Shown here: positions 19,294 to 28,082 of the stretch, one piece after another
Layout: each line of letters opens with the position of its first letter
Position numbering within the stretch: the stretch's first letter is position 1
NCBI GenBank assembly: GCA_963808315.1
Contig: CAWEFK010000015.1
Location: 1 to 64,000, forward strand
Direction: 5' to 3'
Length of the DNA: 64,000 nt
From: Palsa-504 sp963808315
Lineage (GTDB): Bacteria; Actinomycetota; Actinomycetes; Streptosporangiales; Streptosporangiaceae
Translations under genes and position numbers: made by a program
Notes under the pieces: model-generated
Databases searched by the model: none
What the model was told of the DNA's origin: nothing
The model's input: the letters and a program-made list of their open reading frames with translations, nothing else

Positions 19294-20270
19294 CTAGGGG
19301 AGGCCGAGAAACTGGTCCAGCTCGGCGCGGGCGGGCGATACGGCCGCTCCGGCGCGGGTGACGGTGAGGGCGGCGGCGGCGTTGGCCCGGCGAGCCGCGT
19401 CGGTGGCGGGTCAGCCCGTCGGCCAAGGCCGCCAGGAACACCCCGGCGTGGGCGTCCCCGGCACCGGTCGTGTCGACCGCCGTGACCGCGGGCGCCGGGA
19501 TGCGGCTGAGCGACACGGCCGCGTCGCTCCCCGGTCCGGCCGCGCGCCGGGCCAGCACGCAGCCGTCCGGGCCGGCCCGGACGATCACGCCGGCCTGGCC
19601 GGTTCGGCCGGCCAGGCGGCGGGCCGCCTCGGCCGGGTCGCTGGCCCCGGTGAGCAGGAGACCTTCACGCTGGTTGCAGCTCCACCAGTCGCACCGGGCC
19701 AGCACCGGGTCCAGGACCGGCGCGGGGATGTCCGCCGCCAGCGGGCCGGGGTCCACGAACAGCAGGACCTCGGGTGGCAGGGCAGCGGCCCAGGCGCCGA
19801 GGATCGCGCCAGAACCGGGCGGGACCAGGCCGTAGCCCGACACGTAGACGGCGTCACCCGGGCGAAGGCGAACCAGGTCCCAGGCGCCCGCCTGGCGCAG
19901 CGACTCGGCGCCCAGGTGGGTGACGAACGTCCGCTCGCCGTCGGCCTCGACCAGGGCCACGTCGAAACCCGTGTCCGCGTCCGGGTCGGGCGCCGCGGAG
20001 CACGCGGATGCCCTCCGCGGCCAGGGCCGCCCGGACCTTCTCGCCCCACGGCCCGGTGCCGTGACCGCCGGCGTAGACGACGGGCAGGCCCTGCCGGACG
20101 GCGGCGGCCATGACGTTGAACCCGCCGCCGACCGCGATGGCGGCGGACTGCGCGAGCATGTCGCCGCCGCGCTCGGGCAGCGCGGGCACCCACATCAGCA
20201 GGTCGACGATGGCCTCGCCGGCGAAAAGCAGGCGGCCGGGCGTGCCGTGCCGCTTCATGGCGGCTGTCAT
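19294..20270 (-). CDS. PfkB-family carbohydrate kinase (frameshifted)
   Basis: A ribokinase-type sugar kinase. The N-terminal GEAIVDLLMWVP and VGGGFNVMAAAVRQG are the sugar-binding region, and DTTGAGDAHAGVFLAALADG carries the catalytic Asp and anion hole. Two indels (near 20000 and 19390) split it into three frames. The 977-bp span gives about 325 residues, close to family length, so errors are likely. The gene starts 24 bp after the ADP-ribosylglycohydrolase stop. This pairing is common in actinobacteria and suggests joint use on a ribose- or nucleoside-like sugar. Substrate not determined. Confidence 0.8.
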
Positions 20271-20294
20271 CGCGCTCTCTGGCCGCGTCGCGAG

Positions 20295-21348
20295 CTAGGC
20301 TCGCTGTGAGCGCAGGGCGCACAGGTCATCGGCGAGGGCGGCTAGTCCGAGGCCCTGGGCGTCGATGACGGCGATCGCCTCGGGCGGGAAGGCGGTGACG
20401 CCGCCGCAGGCACCGGCGATGGCCCCGGCCATCGCCGCGATCGTGTCGCAGTCGCCGCCGAGGGAGGCCGCCAGCAGGCAGGCCCGCCACGGATCGTCCG
20501 GCACCGCGGCGAGCACGGCGAAGGCGGCGGGCACGGATTCCTGGGTGGCCAGGCTGGTGCCGACCAGCGTGTAGATCAGATCGGCGGCCTGGTCTTCCGG
20601 GCGGCCGGCGACCAGGCCGGTGGCCCATTCGATGCGGGCGGCGACATCGGCGCCCGCCACCCAGCGGCCGCGATCCGCCGCGATCCGCGCCGCCTCGATG
20701 GCCAGCGCCGTGGCCGCGGCGATCGGAGCACCGGAGACGCCCGCGCTCACCGCGGCGGCCACCGCGGCGGCGCCGGCCAGCGCGATGCCCGTGTTGTGCG
20801 TGACGCGGCTGACCGCGACGACGTGGTCGACCAGGGTCGACAAGTCGCCGGAGCGGGGGCGGAGGGGGACGGCGCCGGTGGCGCCGGAGCGGGGGGCGCC
20901 CTGATGGGGGCGGAGGGGGACGGCGATGCCGACCGGGGCGATGCGCATGGCGGCGCCGTTGGTGTCGCCGAAGGCGCCCGCGTCCTGCGGCGGCGTGCCC
21001 GCCAGGACGGCGGCGACGGCCCGCTTGGTGGAGGGGCCGAGGAGGTCGAGGGAGCCGCGTTCGGCCATGTCGTGCTCCCAGCTGACCAGGGCCTGGGCCA
21101 GCTCGCGGGGATCGACCGTGCCGCCGCCGCGAATCAGCAGCCGGGCCAGCAGGACGGCCTGCTCGGTGTCGTCGGTGACGGCTCCGGCAGGCATCCCCGC
21201 GGCGATCGGATGACCGGGCGGAGCAGCCTCGAACCCGCGCAGCCGCCCGCCCCAGCGCGTCGACGATCTCGTCCCGCGACAGCAACTGCGTGGGCATCCC
21301 CAGCGCGTCGCCGATGGCGAGCCCGTACAGCGCACCGCGGGCTTTCAT
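20295..21348 (-). CDS. ADP-ribosylglycohydrolase family protein (frameshifted)
   Basis: The family cleaves ADP-ribose from proteins or small molecules using two Mg ions. Metal-binding motifs are GDALG at the N-terminus (KARGALYGLAIGDALGMP), VTDDTEQA and the C-terminal LGGDCDTIAAMAGAIAGA. A single indel near 21237 separates the first 37 residues from the rest. The 1054-bp span gives about 351 residues. The ATG at 21348 lies four bases past the VOC stop and inside a long inverted repeat. It forms an operon with the PfkB kinase. Confidence 0.85.
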
Positions 21349-21397
21349 GATCACGAAGAGTTGACAGTCCGTGCAGACTGTGAAGTCTTCGTGATCA
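21348..21397. promoter_or_regulatory. Inverted repeat with 22-bp arms at the glycohydrolase start
   Basis: Arms 21348-21369 and 21376-21397 match at 20 of 22 positions around a 6-nt centre. The inner ACAGTC/GACTGT and the outer TGATCACGAAGA parts are perfect. It spans the end of the VOC gene and the first base of the glycohydrolase start codon. It may be an operator for a dimeric regulator (a GntR-type partner is common beside such genes) or an RNA hairpin hiding the start. No U run follows, so a classical terminator is less likely. Confidence 0.6.
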
Positions 21398-21890
21398 CGG
21401 CTAGAGGACGTGGCTGGCCGTACATTTCGCCTAGGGGGTCGGCGAGGAGTTCCAGGCGGGCGCCGTCGGGGTCGCGGAAGTAGAGGGAGACTCCGCTTTC
21501 TTCCTGGTAGTCGATACCGGCCGCGTCCAGGTTGGCGCGCAGCGCGGCCCACTTCTCCGGCGTCACCGAGATCGCGAGGTGGTGCAGGCCGCCGAGGACC
21601 TCGGCGTAGGGGCCCAGGTCCAGGCCAGGGAAGTCGAAGAACGCCAGCAGGTTGCCGTGGCCGACGTCGAAGAAGAAGTGATTGGACCCGGCGTAGTCGC
21701 GGTTCTCGATGATCTCGGTCAGCGGGAACTCCAGGACCCCCTGGTAGAAGCGGATCGTCCGCTCCACGTCCGAGCTGAGCAGCGCGGTGTGATGGATCCC
21801 GCGGGCGCTGCTCGGCGGCCGGTCAGCCTGGACGTATTCGGCGTGCAGCCGGGCCCGCTCGGCCTCGATAGCGGCGAGATCGACAGCCAT
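21351..21890 (-). CDS. VOC-family (glyoxalase/extradiol dioxygenase-like) protein
   Basis: A 179-residue protein with two beta-alpha-beta-beta-beta modules: GIHHTALLSSDVERTIRFYQGVLEFPL, FFFDVGHGNLLAFFDFPG, then LHHLAISV and YFRDPDGARLELLA. Candidate metal ligands are the His in GIHHTAL, the His in LHHLAISV and the Glu in RLELLA. AAGGAGG precedes the ATG at 21890. The C-terminal 15 residues are encoded inside the long inverted repeat. It could be a lyase, dioxygenase or isomerase; the substrate cannot be told. Confidence 0.88.
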   Translation of the reverse strand: MAVDLAAIEAERARLHAEYVQADRPPSSARGIHHTALLSSDVERTIRFYQGVLEFPLTEIIENRDYAGSNHFFFDVGHGNLLAFFDFPGLDLGPYAEVLGGLHHLAISVTPEKWAALRANLDAAGIDYQEESGVSLYFRDPDGARLELLADPLGEMYGQPRPLAVITKTSQSARTVNSS

Positions 21891-21916
21891 GGCGCCTCCT
21901 TCGGTCCGGGACCGAG

Positions 21917-22336
21917 TTACGGCACCCGCAGCTCGACGCTGATGTTGCCGCGGGTGGCGCGCGAATACGGGCACACCTGATGCGCCGCCTCCGCGAGCTC
22001 CCTGGTCTTCTCCCGGTCCAGCCCGGGAATGTGGATCACCAGCGTGGCGACCAGTCCGTAGGCTTCGCCCTCGGGCCCGATCCCCACCTCGGCGGTCACC
22101 GTCGACTGGCCGGGATCGACTCCGGCCCGGCGCGCTACGACCCGCAGCGCGCTGTGGAAACAGGCCGAGTCGCCGGCCGCGAACAGCTGCTCGGGGTTGG
22201 TGCCCGCGCCGCTGCCGCCCATTTCGGCAGGCAGCGCGAGGTCGAGGTCGAGGCGGTGGTCGGAGGAGACGACGTGGCCGCTGCGGCCGTCCCCGGTGGA
22301 CGTGGCGGCGGCGGTGTACAGGACCGTGTCGGGCAT
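21917..22336 (-). CDS. ohr: Organic hydroperoxide resistance protein (Ohr/OsmC)
   Basis: The 139-residue cytoplasmic peroxidase reduces organic peroxides using two cysteines, seen here in SACFHSAL and VCPYSRATRGNI. GTNPEQLFAAG is the Ohr signature that separates it from OsmC. The start lies 9 bp after the presumed cobQ stop, so it may be cotranscribed. No MarR-type ohrR gene is seen in the window. Confidence 0.93.
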   Translation of the reverse strand: MPDTVLYTAAATSTGDGRSGHVVSSDHRLDLDLALPAEMGGSGAGTNPEQLFAAGDSACFHSALRVVARRAGVDPGQSTVTAEVGIGPEGEAYGLVATLVIHIPGLDREKTRELAEAAHQVCPYSRATRGNISVELRVP

Positions 22337-22345
22337 GGGGAAACC

Positions 22346-23866
22346 TTATCGACCGCGGAGAGAGCGAAGCCACCACCGACGGCAGCCCCGGCGCGGGGCC
22401 GCCGCAGATCAGCCGGCTCAGCGCGGCCGTGTCGAGGTAGCCGGCCACCAGGTCGCCGAGCGCGTCGAGCCGCGCTTCGCGCATCGCGGCGAAATCGGTG
22501 CCGGGCGCGGGGGTGAAGTCGCGCCCGGCCAGCGCCGCCACCTCGGTCAGGAACGCGCGCCTGAAGTCGTTGTTCTCCAGCGCGCCGTGCCAGCTCGTGC
22601 CCCACACCGCGCCGCGGCGGCAGCCGTCGAGGAACGGCTCGGACCCGCTCCCCGCCGGGTCGGTGAGCTCGGCGAGGCCGTGATGGATCTCGTACCCGGT
22701 CACCGGCGCGCCGAGCGCGTGGCCGTGCGGGCGGCCGAGCACCTTCTGCGGCCCGAACACCACCCGCACCGGCAGCAGGCCGAGCCCGTCGACGGTCCCC
22801 CGGCCCGATTCCACCCGGTCATCGATCTGCCCGGCCAGCATCTGGTACCCGCCGCAGATGCCGAGCACCGGACGCCCGGCCCGGGCCCGCTGCGTCACCG
22901 CGTCCGCCAGCCCGCGCTCCCGCAGCCAGTCCAGGTCCGCGACGGTGGCCCGCGACCCGGGCAGCACCACCAGGTCGGCGTCGGCCAGGTCGGCCGGGGT
23001 GCACCGCGAACCGCACCGCCACGCCGGGCTCGGCGGCCAGCGCGTCCACGTCGGTGAAGTTGCTGATCCGCGGCAGCTTCACCACCGCGACCCGGAGAAA
23101 TTCTTTCGGGCCGAACGAACCTGGAGTGCGTGCCCGGTGTCAGCCGTCAGCGACAGGGAGTCCTCGGCGTCCAGCCCAGGCCGTCGCGCCAGGGCAGCAC
23201 CCCGTACACCGGCCGGGCGGTGAGCCGGGTGAGCATGGTCAGGCCGCTGGCCAGCAATTCGGGCGCGCCCCGGAACTTGTTGATCACGAAGCCCGAGATG
23301 AGCGACTGGTCCCGCGGCGAAAGCAGCGCCAGCGTCCCGTACATGGCGGCGAACACGCCGCCGCGGTCGATGTCCCCGACCACGATGACCGGCAGGTCCG
23401 CCGCCCGGGCCAGGCCCATGTTGGCGACGTCGGTGTCCCGCAGGTTGATCTCGGCCGGGCTGCCCGCTCCCTCGCAGATGACCACGTCGTAACGGTCGCG
23501 CAGCCGGGCCAGGCTGGCCAGCGCGACCTGTTTCAGCCGGGGCGCGTGCGACCGGTATCCCATCGCGTCGGCCTCGGCCTCGGGGTGGCCGAGCACCACC
23601 ACCTGGCTGCGCCGGTCGCTGCCCGGCTTGAGCAGCACCGGGTTCATGTCCGCGACCGGCTCGACGCCGGCCGCGGCCGCCTGCATGGCCTGGGCGCGCC
23701 CGATCTCCGCGCCGTCGGCGGTCACGAAGGAGTTCAGCGACATGTTCTGCGCCTTGAACGGGGCCACCTGCACGCCCTGCCGGGCCAGCCACCGGCACAA
23801 GCCCGCGACCAGCACGCTCTTGCCCGCGTCCGATCCGGTCCCCGCGACAAGCAGCGTGCCCTTCAC
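22346..23866 (-). CDS. cobQ: Cobyric acid synthase (frameshifted)
   Basis: This amidotransferase amidates four carboxyl groups of adenosylcobyrinic diamide. The N-terminal ATPase half has GTGSDAGKS (residues 9-17), KAQNMSLNS, VICEGAGSPAEINL and GDIDRGGVFAAMYGT. The glutaminase half has GICGGYQMLAG with the nucleophile Cys, GYEIHHG and a catalytic His in WGTSWHGALEN. At least three shifts occur (near 23160, 22985 and 22380), yet the span of 1521 bp equals 507 codons, the normal length. The proposed stop is the TAA at 22346-22348. It belongs with cobD upstream. Confidence 0.88.
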
Positions 23867-23888
23867 CCGGGCAGGGTACCTGCTCCGA

Positions 23889-24050
23889 TCAGTCGCGGGT
23901 GACCTGGTAGATGCCGTAGATCACGCCGGGGATGTGGCCGAGCAGCTGGAGGAGGAAGGCCCACAGCACCTTGATGCTCAGCCCGTCATGGATCAGCACC
24001 GCGATGAACGGAAAGAAAAAGCACAAAATGATCAGAAACAGCCTGCCCAT
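23889..24050 (-). CDS. Pmp3/YqaE (UPF0057) membrane peptide
   Basis: A 53-residue hydrophobic protein with two membrane segments (LFLIILCFFFPFIAVLI and LWAFLLQLLGHIPGVIYGIY), matching the Pmp3/YqaE family of small stress-related membrane proteins. GAGGAGG lies upstream of the ATG at 24050. It sits between cobD and cobQ on the same strand, with no evident link to cobalamin. In other organisms members affect membrane potential and salt tolerance; here the role is unproven. Confidence 0.85.
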   Translation of the reverse strand: MGRLFLIILCFFFPFIAVLIHDGLSIKVLWAFLLQLLGHIPGVIYGIYQVTRD

Positions 24051-24079
24051 GGTTCCTCCTCGGAAATGGTCCCCTGCCT

Positions 24080-25072
24080 TTAGCTACCGCGCTTGGGCGG
24101 GATTATCCCTCCGTCACCCGTCAGGGCGACCAGTACGGCCAGGGCCGTGGCGGCCGCGGTGACCGCCCGGGACAAGACGATCGCGCGGCGGATGTCCGCG
24201 GCCTCAGGCGCCCGCCCCTCCCCCAGCTCATGCCGGGTCTCGGCGACGCCACCGTAGACGCTCGTCCCGCCCAGCCGCAGGCCGAGCGCACCGGCGAAGG
24301 CGGCCTCGCACCGGCCCGCGTTCGGGCTAGGGTGGCGGCCACCGTGGCGGCGGACGATACGCAGCACCGCGACGGGTTTGCCGCCGCGGACCAGCGGCGC
24401 GCAGGCCGCGGTCAGCGCGGCGGTGACCCGGGCCGGCAGCCAGTTGGCCACGTCGTCCAGCCGGGCGCAGGCCCAGCCGAACCGCAGGTACCTGGCCGAG
24501 CGGTGGCCCACCATCGCGTCGAGCGTGTTCACCGCCCGGTAGGCGGCCAGGCCGGGCAGGCCGGCCAGCGCGCCCCACAGCAGCGGCGCCACCACGGCGT
24601 CTGAGGTGTTCTCGGCGACCGACTCGACCACCGCCCGGGCGATCTGTCCGGCGTCCAGGCCCGATGGATCACGGCCGCACAGGCTGGGCAGGATCGCCCG
24701 GGCGGCGCGCAGGTCATGGCGGGCCAGTGCCAGGCAGGTCCGTTCGGCCTCATGGTGGAGAGAACGGGCACCGGTGACCGCCCAGACCATGGACGCGACC
24801 GCGGCCGCCTCGGCCGGCGGCCAGGCCCGCGCGCGGCGGTGCAGGAGCGCGGCGGGGGCGGTGACGGCCAGGATGCAGGCGGCTGCGTGGGCGGCGCCGC
24901 GGGACCGGCTGTCGGCGTAGTCACGGGCCTCGAGCGCGCCGGCGACGCGGCCGAACGCGGCCACCGGGTGACCACGGCGCGGGTCGCCGAGCAGCGCGTC
25001 CAGGGCCACGCCCGCGACCAGGCCGGCCGCGAGCGGCCAGCGGGCGGACCGGGGCTTGGTGGTTCGGGGCAT
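24080..25072 (-). CDS. cobD: Adenosylcobinamide-phosphate synthase
   Basis: A 330-residue integral membrane enzyme (CbiB/CobD family) that attaches the aminopropanol arm to adenosylcobyric acid. Typical motifs are LDALLGDPRRGHPVAAFG at the N-terminus, VVESVAENTSDAVVAPLLWG in the middle, AYRAVNTLDAMVGHR, and RHGGRHPSPNAGRCEAAFAGALG. It follows cobQ in the pathway. Intact, in contrast to cobQ. The ATG at 25072 faces the divergent aldo/keto reductase across 106 bp. Confidence 0.94.
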   Translation of the reverse strand: MPRTTKPRSARWPLAAGLVAGVALDALLGDPRRGHPVAAFGRVAGALEARDYADSRSRGAAHAAACILAVTAPAALLHRRARAWPPAEAAAVASMVWAVTGARSLHHEAERTCLALARHDLRAARAILPSLCGRDPSGLDAGQIARAVVESVAENTSDAVVAPLLWGALAGLPGLAAYRAVNTLDAMVGHRSARYLRFGWACARLDDVANWLPARVTAALTAACAPLVRGGKPVAVLRIVRRHGGRHPSPNAGRCEAAFAGALGLRLGGTSVYGGVAETRHELGEGRAPEAADIRRAIVLSRAVTAAATALAVLVALTGDGGIIPPKRGS

Positions 25073-25118
25073 CAGGCCATTGTGCCCGGTGTCCCGGGTC
25101 CCGGCGATCGGGTCCGGT

Positions 25119-25154
25119 TTGACTTAGAGCGCGCTTCAGCTCCGAGACTATGGT
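25119..25154 (+). promoter_or_regulatory. Possible MerR-type promoter/operator before the aldo/keto reductase
   Basis: TTGACT (25119-25124) runs into the near-dyad CTTAGAGCGCGCTTCAG (25123-25139), and TATGGT lies at 25149-25154. Operators with a palindrome in the spacer are typical of MerR-family activators that control oxidoreductase genes. The -35 to -10 distance is 24 bp here, longer than the usual 19-20, which weakens the call. Confidence 0.35.
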
Positions 25155-25178
25155 TGAACTCCTCGGAAGGGAACGCTG

Positions 25179-26182
25179 ATGAAATACCGCACGATCGGCA
25201 CCGACCCGGCCACCAGGCGCGAGGTGAGCGTGCTGGCCTTGGGCGCGATGCTGATGGGCAGCCGGACCGACGAAACGACGTCGTTCGCGATCCTGGACCG
25301 GTACGTCGAGGCCGGGGGGACGTTCATCGACACCTCGGACAACTACGCGTTCTGGGTCAACGGCACCCAGGGCGGCGAGAGCGAGGAACTGCTCGGCCGC
25401 TGGCGCCGCAGCCGCGGCATCGGGGACGAGATCGTCATCGCCACCAAGGTGGGGGCGCGGCCGCTGGCGCCCAGTGCCGGGTTCTTCACCACGGGTGGGG
25501 GCTGGTGGCGCTGGAGGGGCTGGGGCCCAAGGTGATCCGGGAGTCCGCGGAGCGGAGCATGTCGCGGCTGGGGGTCTCCCGGCTGGACCTGCTGTACGCG
25601 CACATAGCGGATCCCCAGGTTTCTCCGGCCGAGACCGTGGCGGGGTTCGCGGAGCTTGTCGCCTCGGGCCTGGTGGGGATGCTCGGGGTGAGCAACCACT
25701 GGGCGTGGCAGGTGGAACGGGCCAGGGGCCTGGCCGGTGCGGCCGGGGCGCCGGGGTATGAGGTGCTGCAGTACCAGCACTCTTACCTGCGGCCGCGGGC
25801 GGATATGCCGGGGCCGTGGTCGGCGGATGGTGGGATAGGAGCGGCGAGCGGGGATCTGCTGAGCTACCTGCGCGCGGAGCCTGGGCTGACCATGGTGGCC
25901 TACTCGCCGCTGCTGAAGGGGGCTTACGTGCGGACGGACAAGCCGCTCGGGGCCGAATACGACCACCCGGGCACCGCCGCGCGGCTGGCGGCGCTGCGAT
26001 CCGTGGCCGAGCAGACCGGGGCGACGGCTAACCAGGTGGTGCTGGCCTGGCTGATAGGCGCCGACCTGCCGGTGATTCCGCTGGTGGGGACCTCGTCGGT
26101 CGCTCAGCTCGAGGAGAGCCTGGCGGCGGTGGACCTCGAGCTGACGGCGGAGCAGCGGGCTCTGCTCGACCAGGCGTACTAG
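25179..26182 (+). CDS. Aldo/keto reductase (frameshifted)
   Basis: An NADPH-dependent oxidoreductase with a TIM-barrel fold. Visible are the catalytic DTSDNY (Asp and Tyr), the KVGARP strand, LGVSRLDLLYAH, GVSNHWAWQ, YSPLLKGAY and the NADP site IPLVGTSS. One indel in the G-rich stretch 25486-25498 changes frame. The span of 1004 bp gives about 334 residues, normal for the family. AGGGAA precedes the ATG. Substrate unknown. Confidence 0.88.
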
Positions 26183-26360
26183 TACTAGCCGGGGCGCTTC
26201 TGGGGCATCCCTGCCCGCGGCTAGCGGTTAAGGTACCCTCGGGCCGTTGGGATATCGCAGCAGGGCGCCCGCTCGTAGACGAAGAGCGGACGCTTCGGGG
26301 GACGACACTGCGACCTTCGTGTATCCGTCGCGTGACATTCGCCGGGCACAATTGTTCCGG

Positions 26361-26434
26361 GCGCCCGTAGCTCAGCCGGACAGAGCAGCTGCCTTCTAAG
26401 CAGCGGGTCGCGGGTTCGAATCCTGCCGGGCGCG
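26361..26434 (+). tRNA. tRNA-Arg (anticodon UCU)
   Basis: The cloverleaf is complete: acceptor GCGCCCG/CGGGCGC, D arm with GCTCAG, anticodon stem GCTGC/GCAGC around loop CTTCTAA (anticodon TCT), T arm with GGTTCGAATCC, discriminator G and an encoded CCA at 26435-26437. tRNA genes of this kind are common integration sites, and an integrase remnant begins 72 bp downstream. Confidence 0.96.
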
Positions 26435-26508
26435 CCAGCCAGCTGGTCAGGGCGTTGCGGGTTCCCTTGGTCGTGTGGCGGGAAACCAATCGGCGCACAA
26501 CGGCTCTC

Positions 26509-26658
26509 ATGACGCCCGTCTCGGGCAAACGCCGCGGCCGCGGAGAGGACTCGATCTACTGGGACAAGACCGTGTCTGGCCGGTGAGCCTCGGTGACAGC
26601 GCGTCGGGGATCCGGGTCCGTAAAAGGTCATGGGCCGGACCAAGACTGAGGTCCGACA
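26509..26658 (+). pseudogene. Tyrosine integrase, N-terminal remnant
   Basis: The first frame gives KRRGRGEDSIYWD, and other frames continue SLGDSASGIRVRK and then VMGRTKTEVR. Together they match the start of the N-terminal arm/SAM-like domain of actinobacterial phage-type integrases. A stop and two frameshifts interrupt it, and the catalytic domain is absent. Its position next to tRNA-Arg marks an old integration event. No gene is seen between 26660 and 26851. Confidence 0.6.
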
Positions 26659-26851
26659 CGCTGTATGCCAAGGAAGATCAACTTAGCCACGATACTGAGC
26701 GGGTTTAACCTCACCTCGTGCGCAACTGTCGTCCCACGAGAAAGGAAACGGGAAACACCCGGACTCCACTTGTCACCGTCAACGGCATAACAGATCCTTA
26801 GAGGCGTTGCCCTCGGGCCGATCCCCGGGCGACAGCACGGAGGATCACCAG

Positions 26852-28051
26852 GTGAATCACGAATCTCGTGTATTCGGCGAAGAGCTCAGGAGAAGGCGTC
26901 TTACCGCTGGCATCAGCATTGCTCAGCTCGCTCACCATGTGCACTACAGCAAAGCCCAGCTCAGCAAGGTAGAACGCGGGATCAAAGCACCCAGCCGCGA
27001 CCTCGCACGACTGTGCGATGCCGCGCTTGATGCCAACGGCGAACTCGCTTCGCTGGCCAGGCTTGAACCCGCGAGCCGCCGACAAGTGCTGGCAGCCGGC
27101 GCACTGGCAGCGCCCGCCATCTGTCTCAGTGGTGACGACGCTTCCAGTAAGGCCGATCACACCGACCTGCTGGCCATCTTCCGCGCCCAACTGGATCATT
27201 ATCGCGAACTCGGGCAGGCCACAGATCCCGCCATCCTAGTTCCCGTGCTAGCCGGGCAGCTCACCGTCATTCAAAAAATTGCTGCACATTCTGGTCATCG
27301 CGCCAGCCGATCCTTTTTGATTATCGCCTCGCGCTATGCCGAATACACCGGGTGGCTCGCCCAGGAAAGGGGAACCGATTCCGGCGCGCTGGGGTGGACA
27401 CGGCACGCGATTGACATCGCGAACGCGGCAGGCGACCCCAGCTTCGCCGCCTATGGCCTAGTCAGGTATGCACTGGTGACGTTGTATCGCGGTGATGCGG
27501 CACAAACCACGCAGCTTGCCGGGCGTGCCCAAGCCAGCACTCTACCGCCGCGAATTCGCGGTCTAGCCGCCGCCCGCGAGGCGCAAGGACATGCCATCGC
27601 CGGGGACTACGACTCGACCATGCGTGCCCTCGACCGTGCCAGTGCTCTGCTCCGCGCCACGACCATGGATGCGGGCCAGCCTCTGATCGGCACAGCAAAC
27701 CTGGTCGATCCGGCGGAAATGATCAAGGGCTGGTGTATGTACGACCTCGGCCGGCCACGCGACGCGGCACGGATCATCGACCAGCAACTGGCCATGATTC
27801 CCGAGGGAGCCACCCGCGCTCAGGCGCGCTACGGAGTGCGGCGCGCACGTGCCTACGCCACCGCCGGAGACATCGACCACGCATGCCAGCTCGCCCGTGG
27901 CCTGCTCGACGACCTCATGCGGGTGAGGTCCGCCACCATCGCCACCGACTTGCGCGGGCTCGTACGCACGCTCGGCCGGTACCCGAAGAACGCCGCCGTC
28001 CGCGACCTGTCCCCCAGTCTCGGCACGGCGCTACGCGCCGCCGCCCCGTAG
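26852..28051 (+). CDS. XRE-family regulator with TPR-like C-terminus
   Basis: A 399-residue protein: a helix-turn-helix in the first 70 residues (GISIAQLAHHVHYSKAQLSKVERG), a short hydrophobic stretch (VLAAGALAAPAICLS), then helical repeats of TPR type (RYAEYTGWLAQE, WTRHAIDIANAAGDPSF, AAREAQGHAIAGDY). The GTG at 26852 has GGAGG at 26839-26843. The next gene starts 31 bp after its stop, so it is probably the control or sensor part of the TIR cassette. Base composition is slightly lower in GC than the core genes. Intact. Confidence 0.85.
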   Translation: MNHESRVFGEELRRRRLTAGISIAQLAHHVHYSKAQLSKVERGIKAPSRDLARLCDAALDANGELASLARLEPASRRQVLAAGALAAPAICLSGDDASSKADHTDLLAIFRAQLDHYRELGQATDPAILVPVLAGQLTVIQKIAAHSGHRASRSFLIIASRYAEYTGWLAQERGTDSGALGWTRHAIDIANAAGDPSFAAYGLVRYALVTLYRGDAAQTTQLAGRAQASTLPPRIRGLAAAREAQGHAIAGDYDSTMRALDRASALLRATTMDAGQPLIGTANLVDPAEMIKGWCMYDLGRPRDAARIIDQQLAMIPEGATRAQARYGVRRARAYATAGDIDHACQLARGLLDDLMRVRSATIATDLRGLVRTLGRYPKNAAVRDLSPSLGTALRAAAP

Positions 28052-28082
28052 CGGGTCATCCACCACGTGAAAGGACTAACTC

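Noticed and set aside
19265..20309. Long plus-strand ORFs opposite the PfkB gene
   Set aside because: They are antisense shadows caused by high third-position GC. The minus strand carries the kinase motifs.
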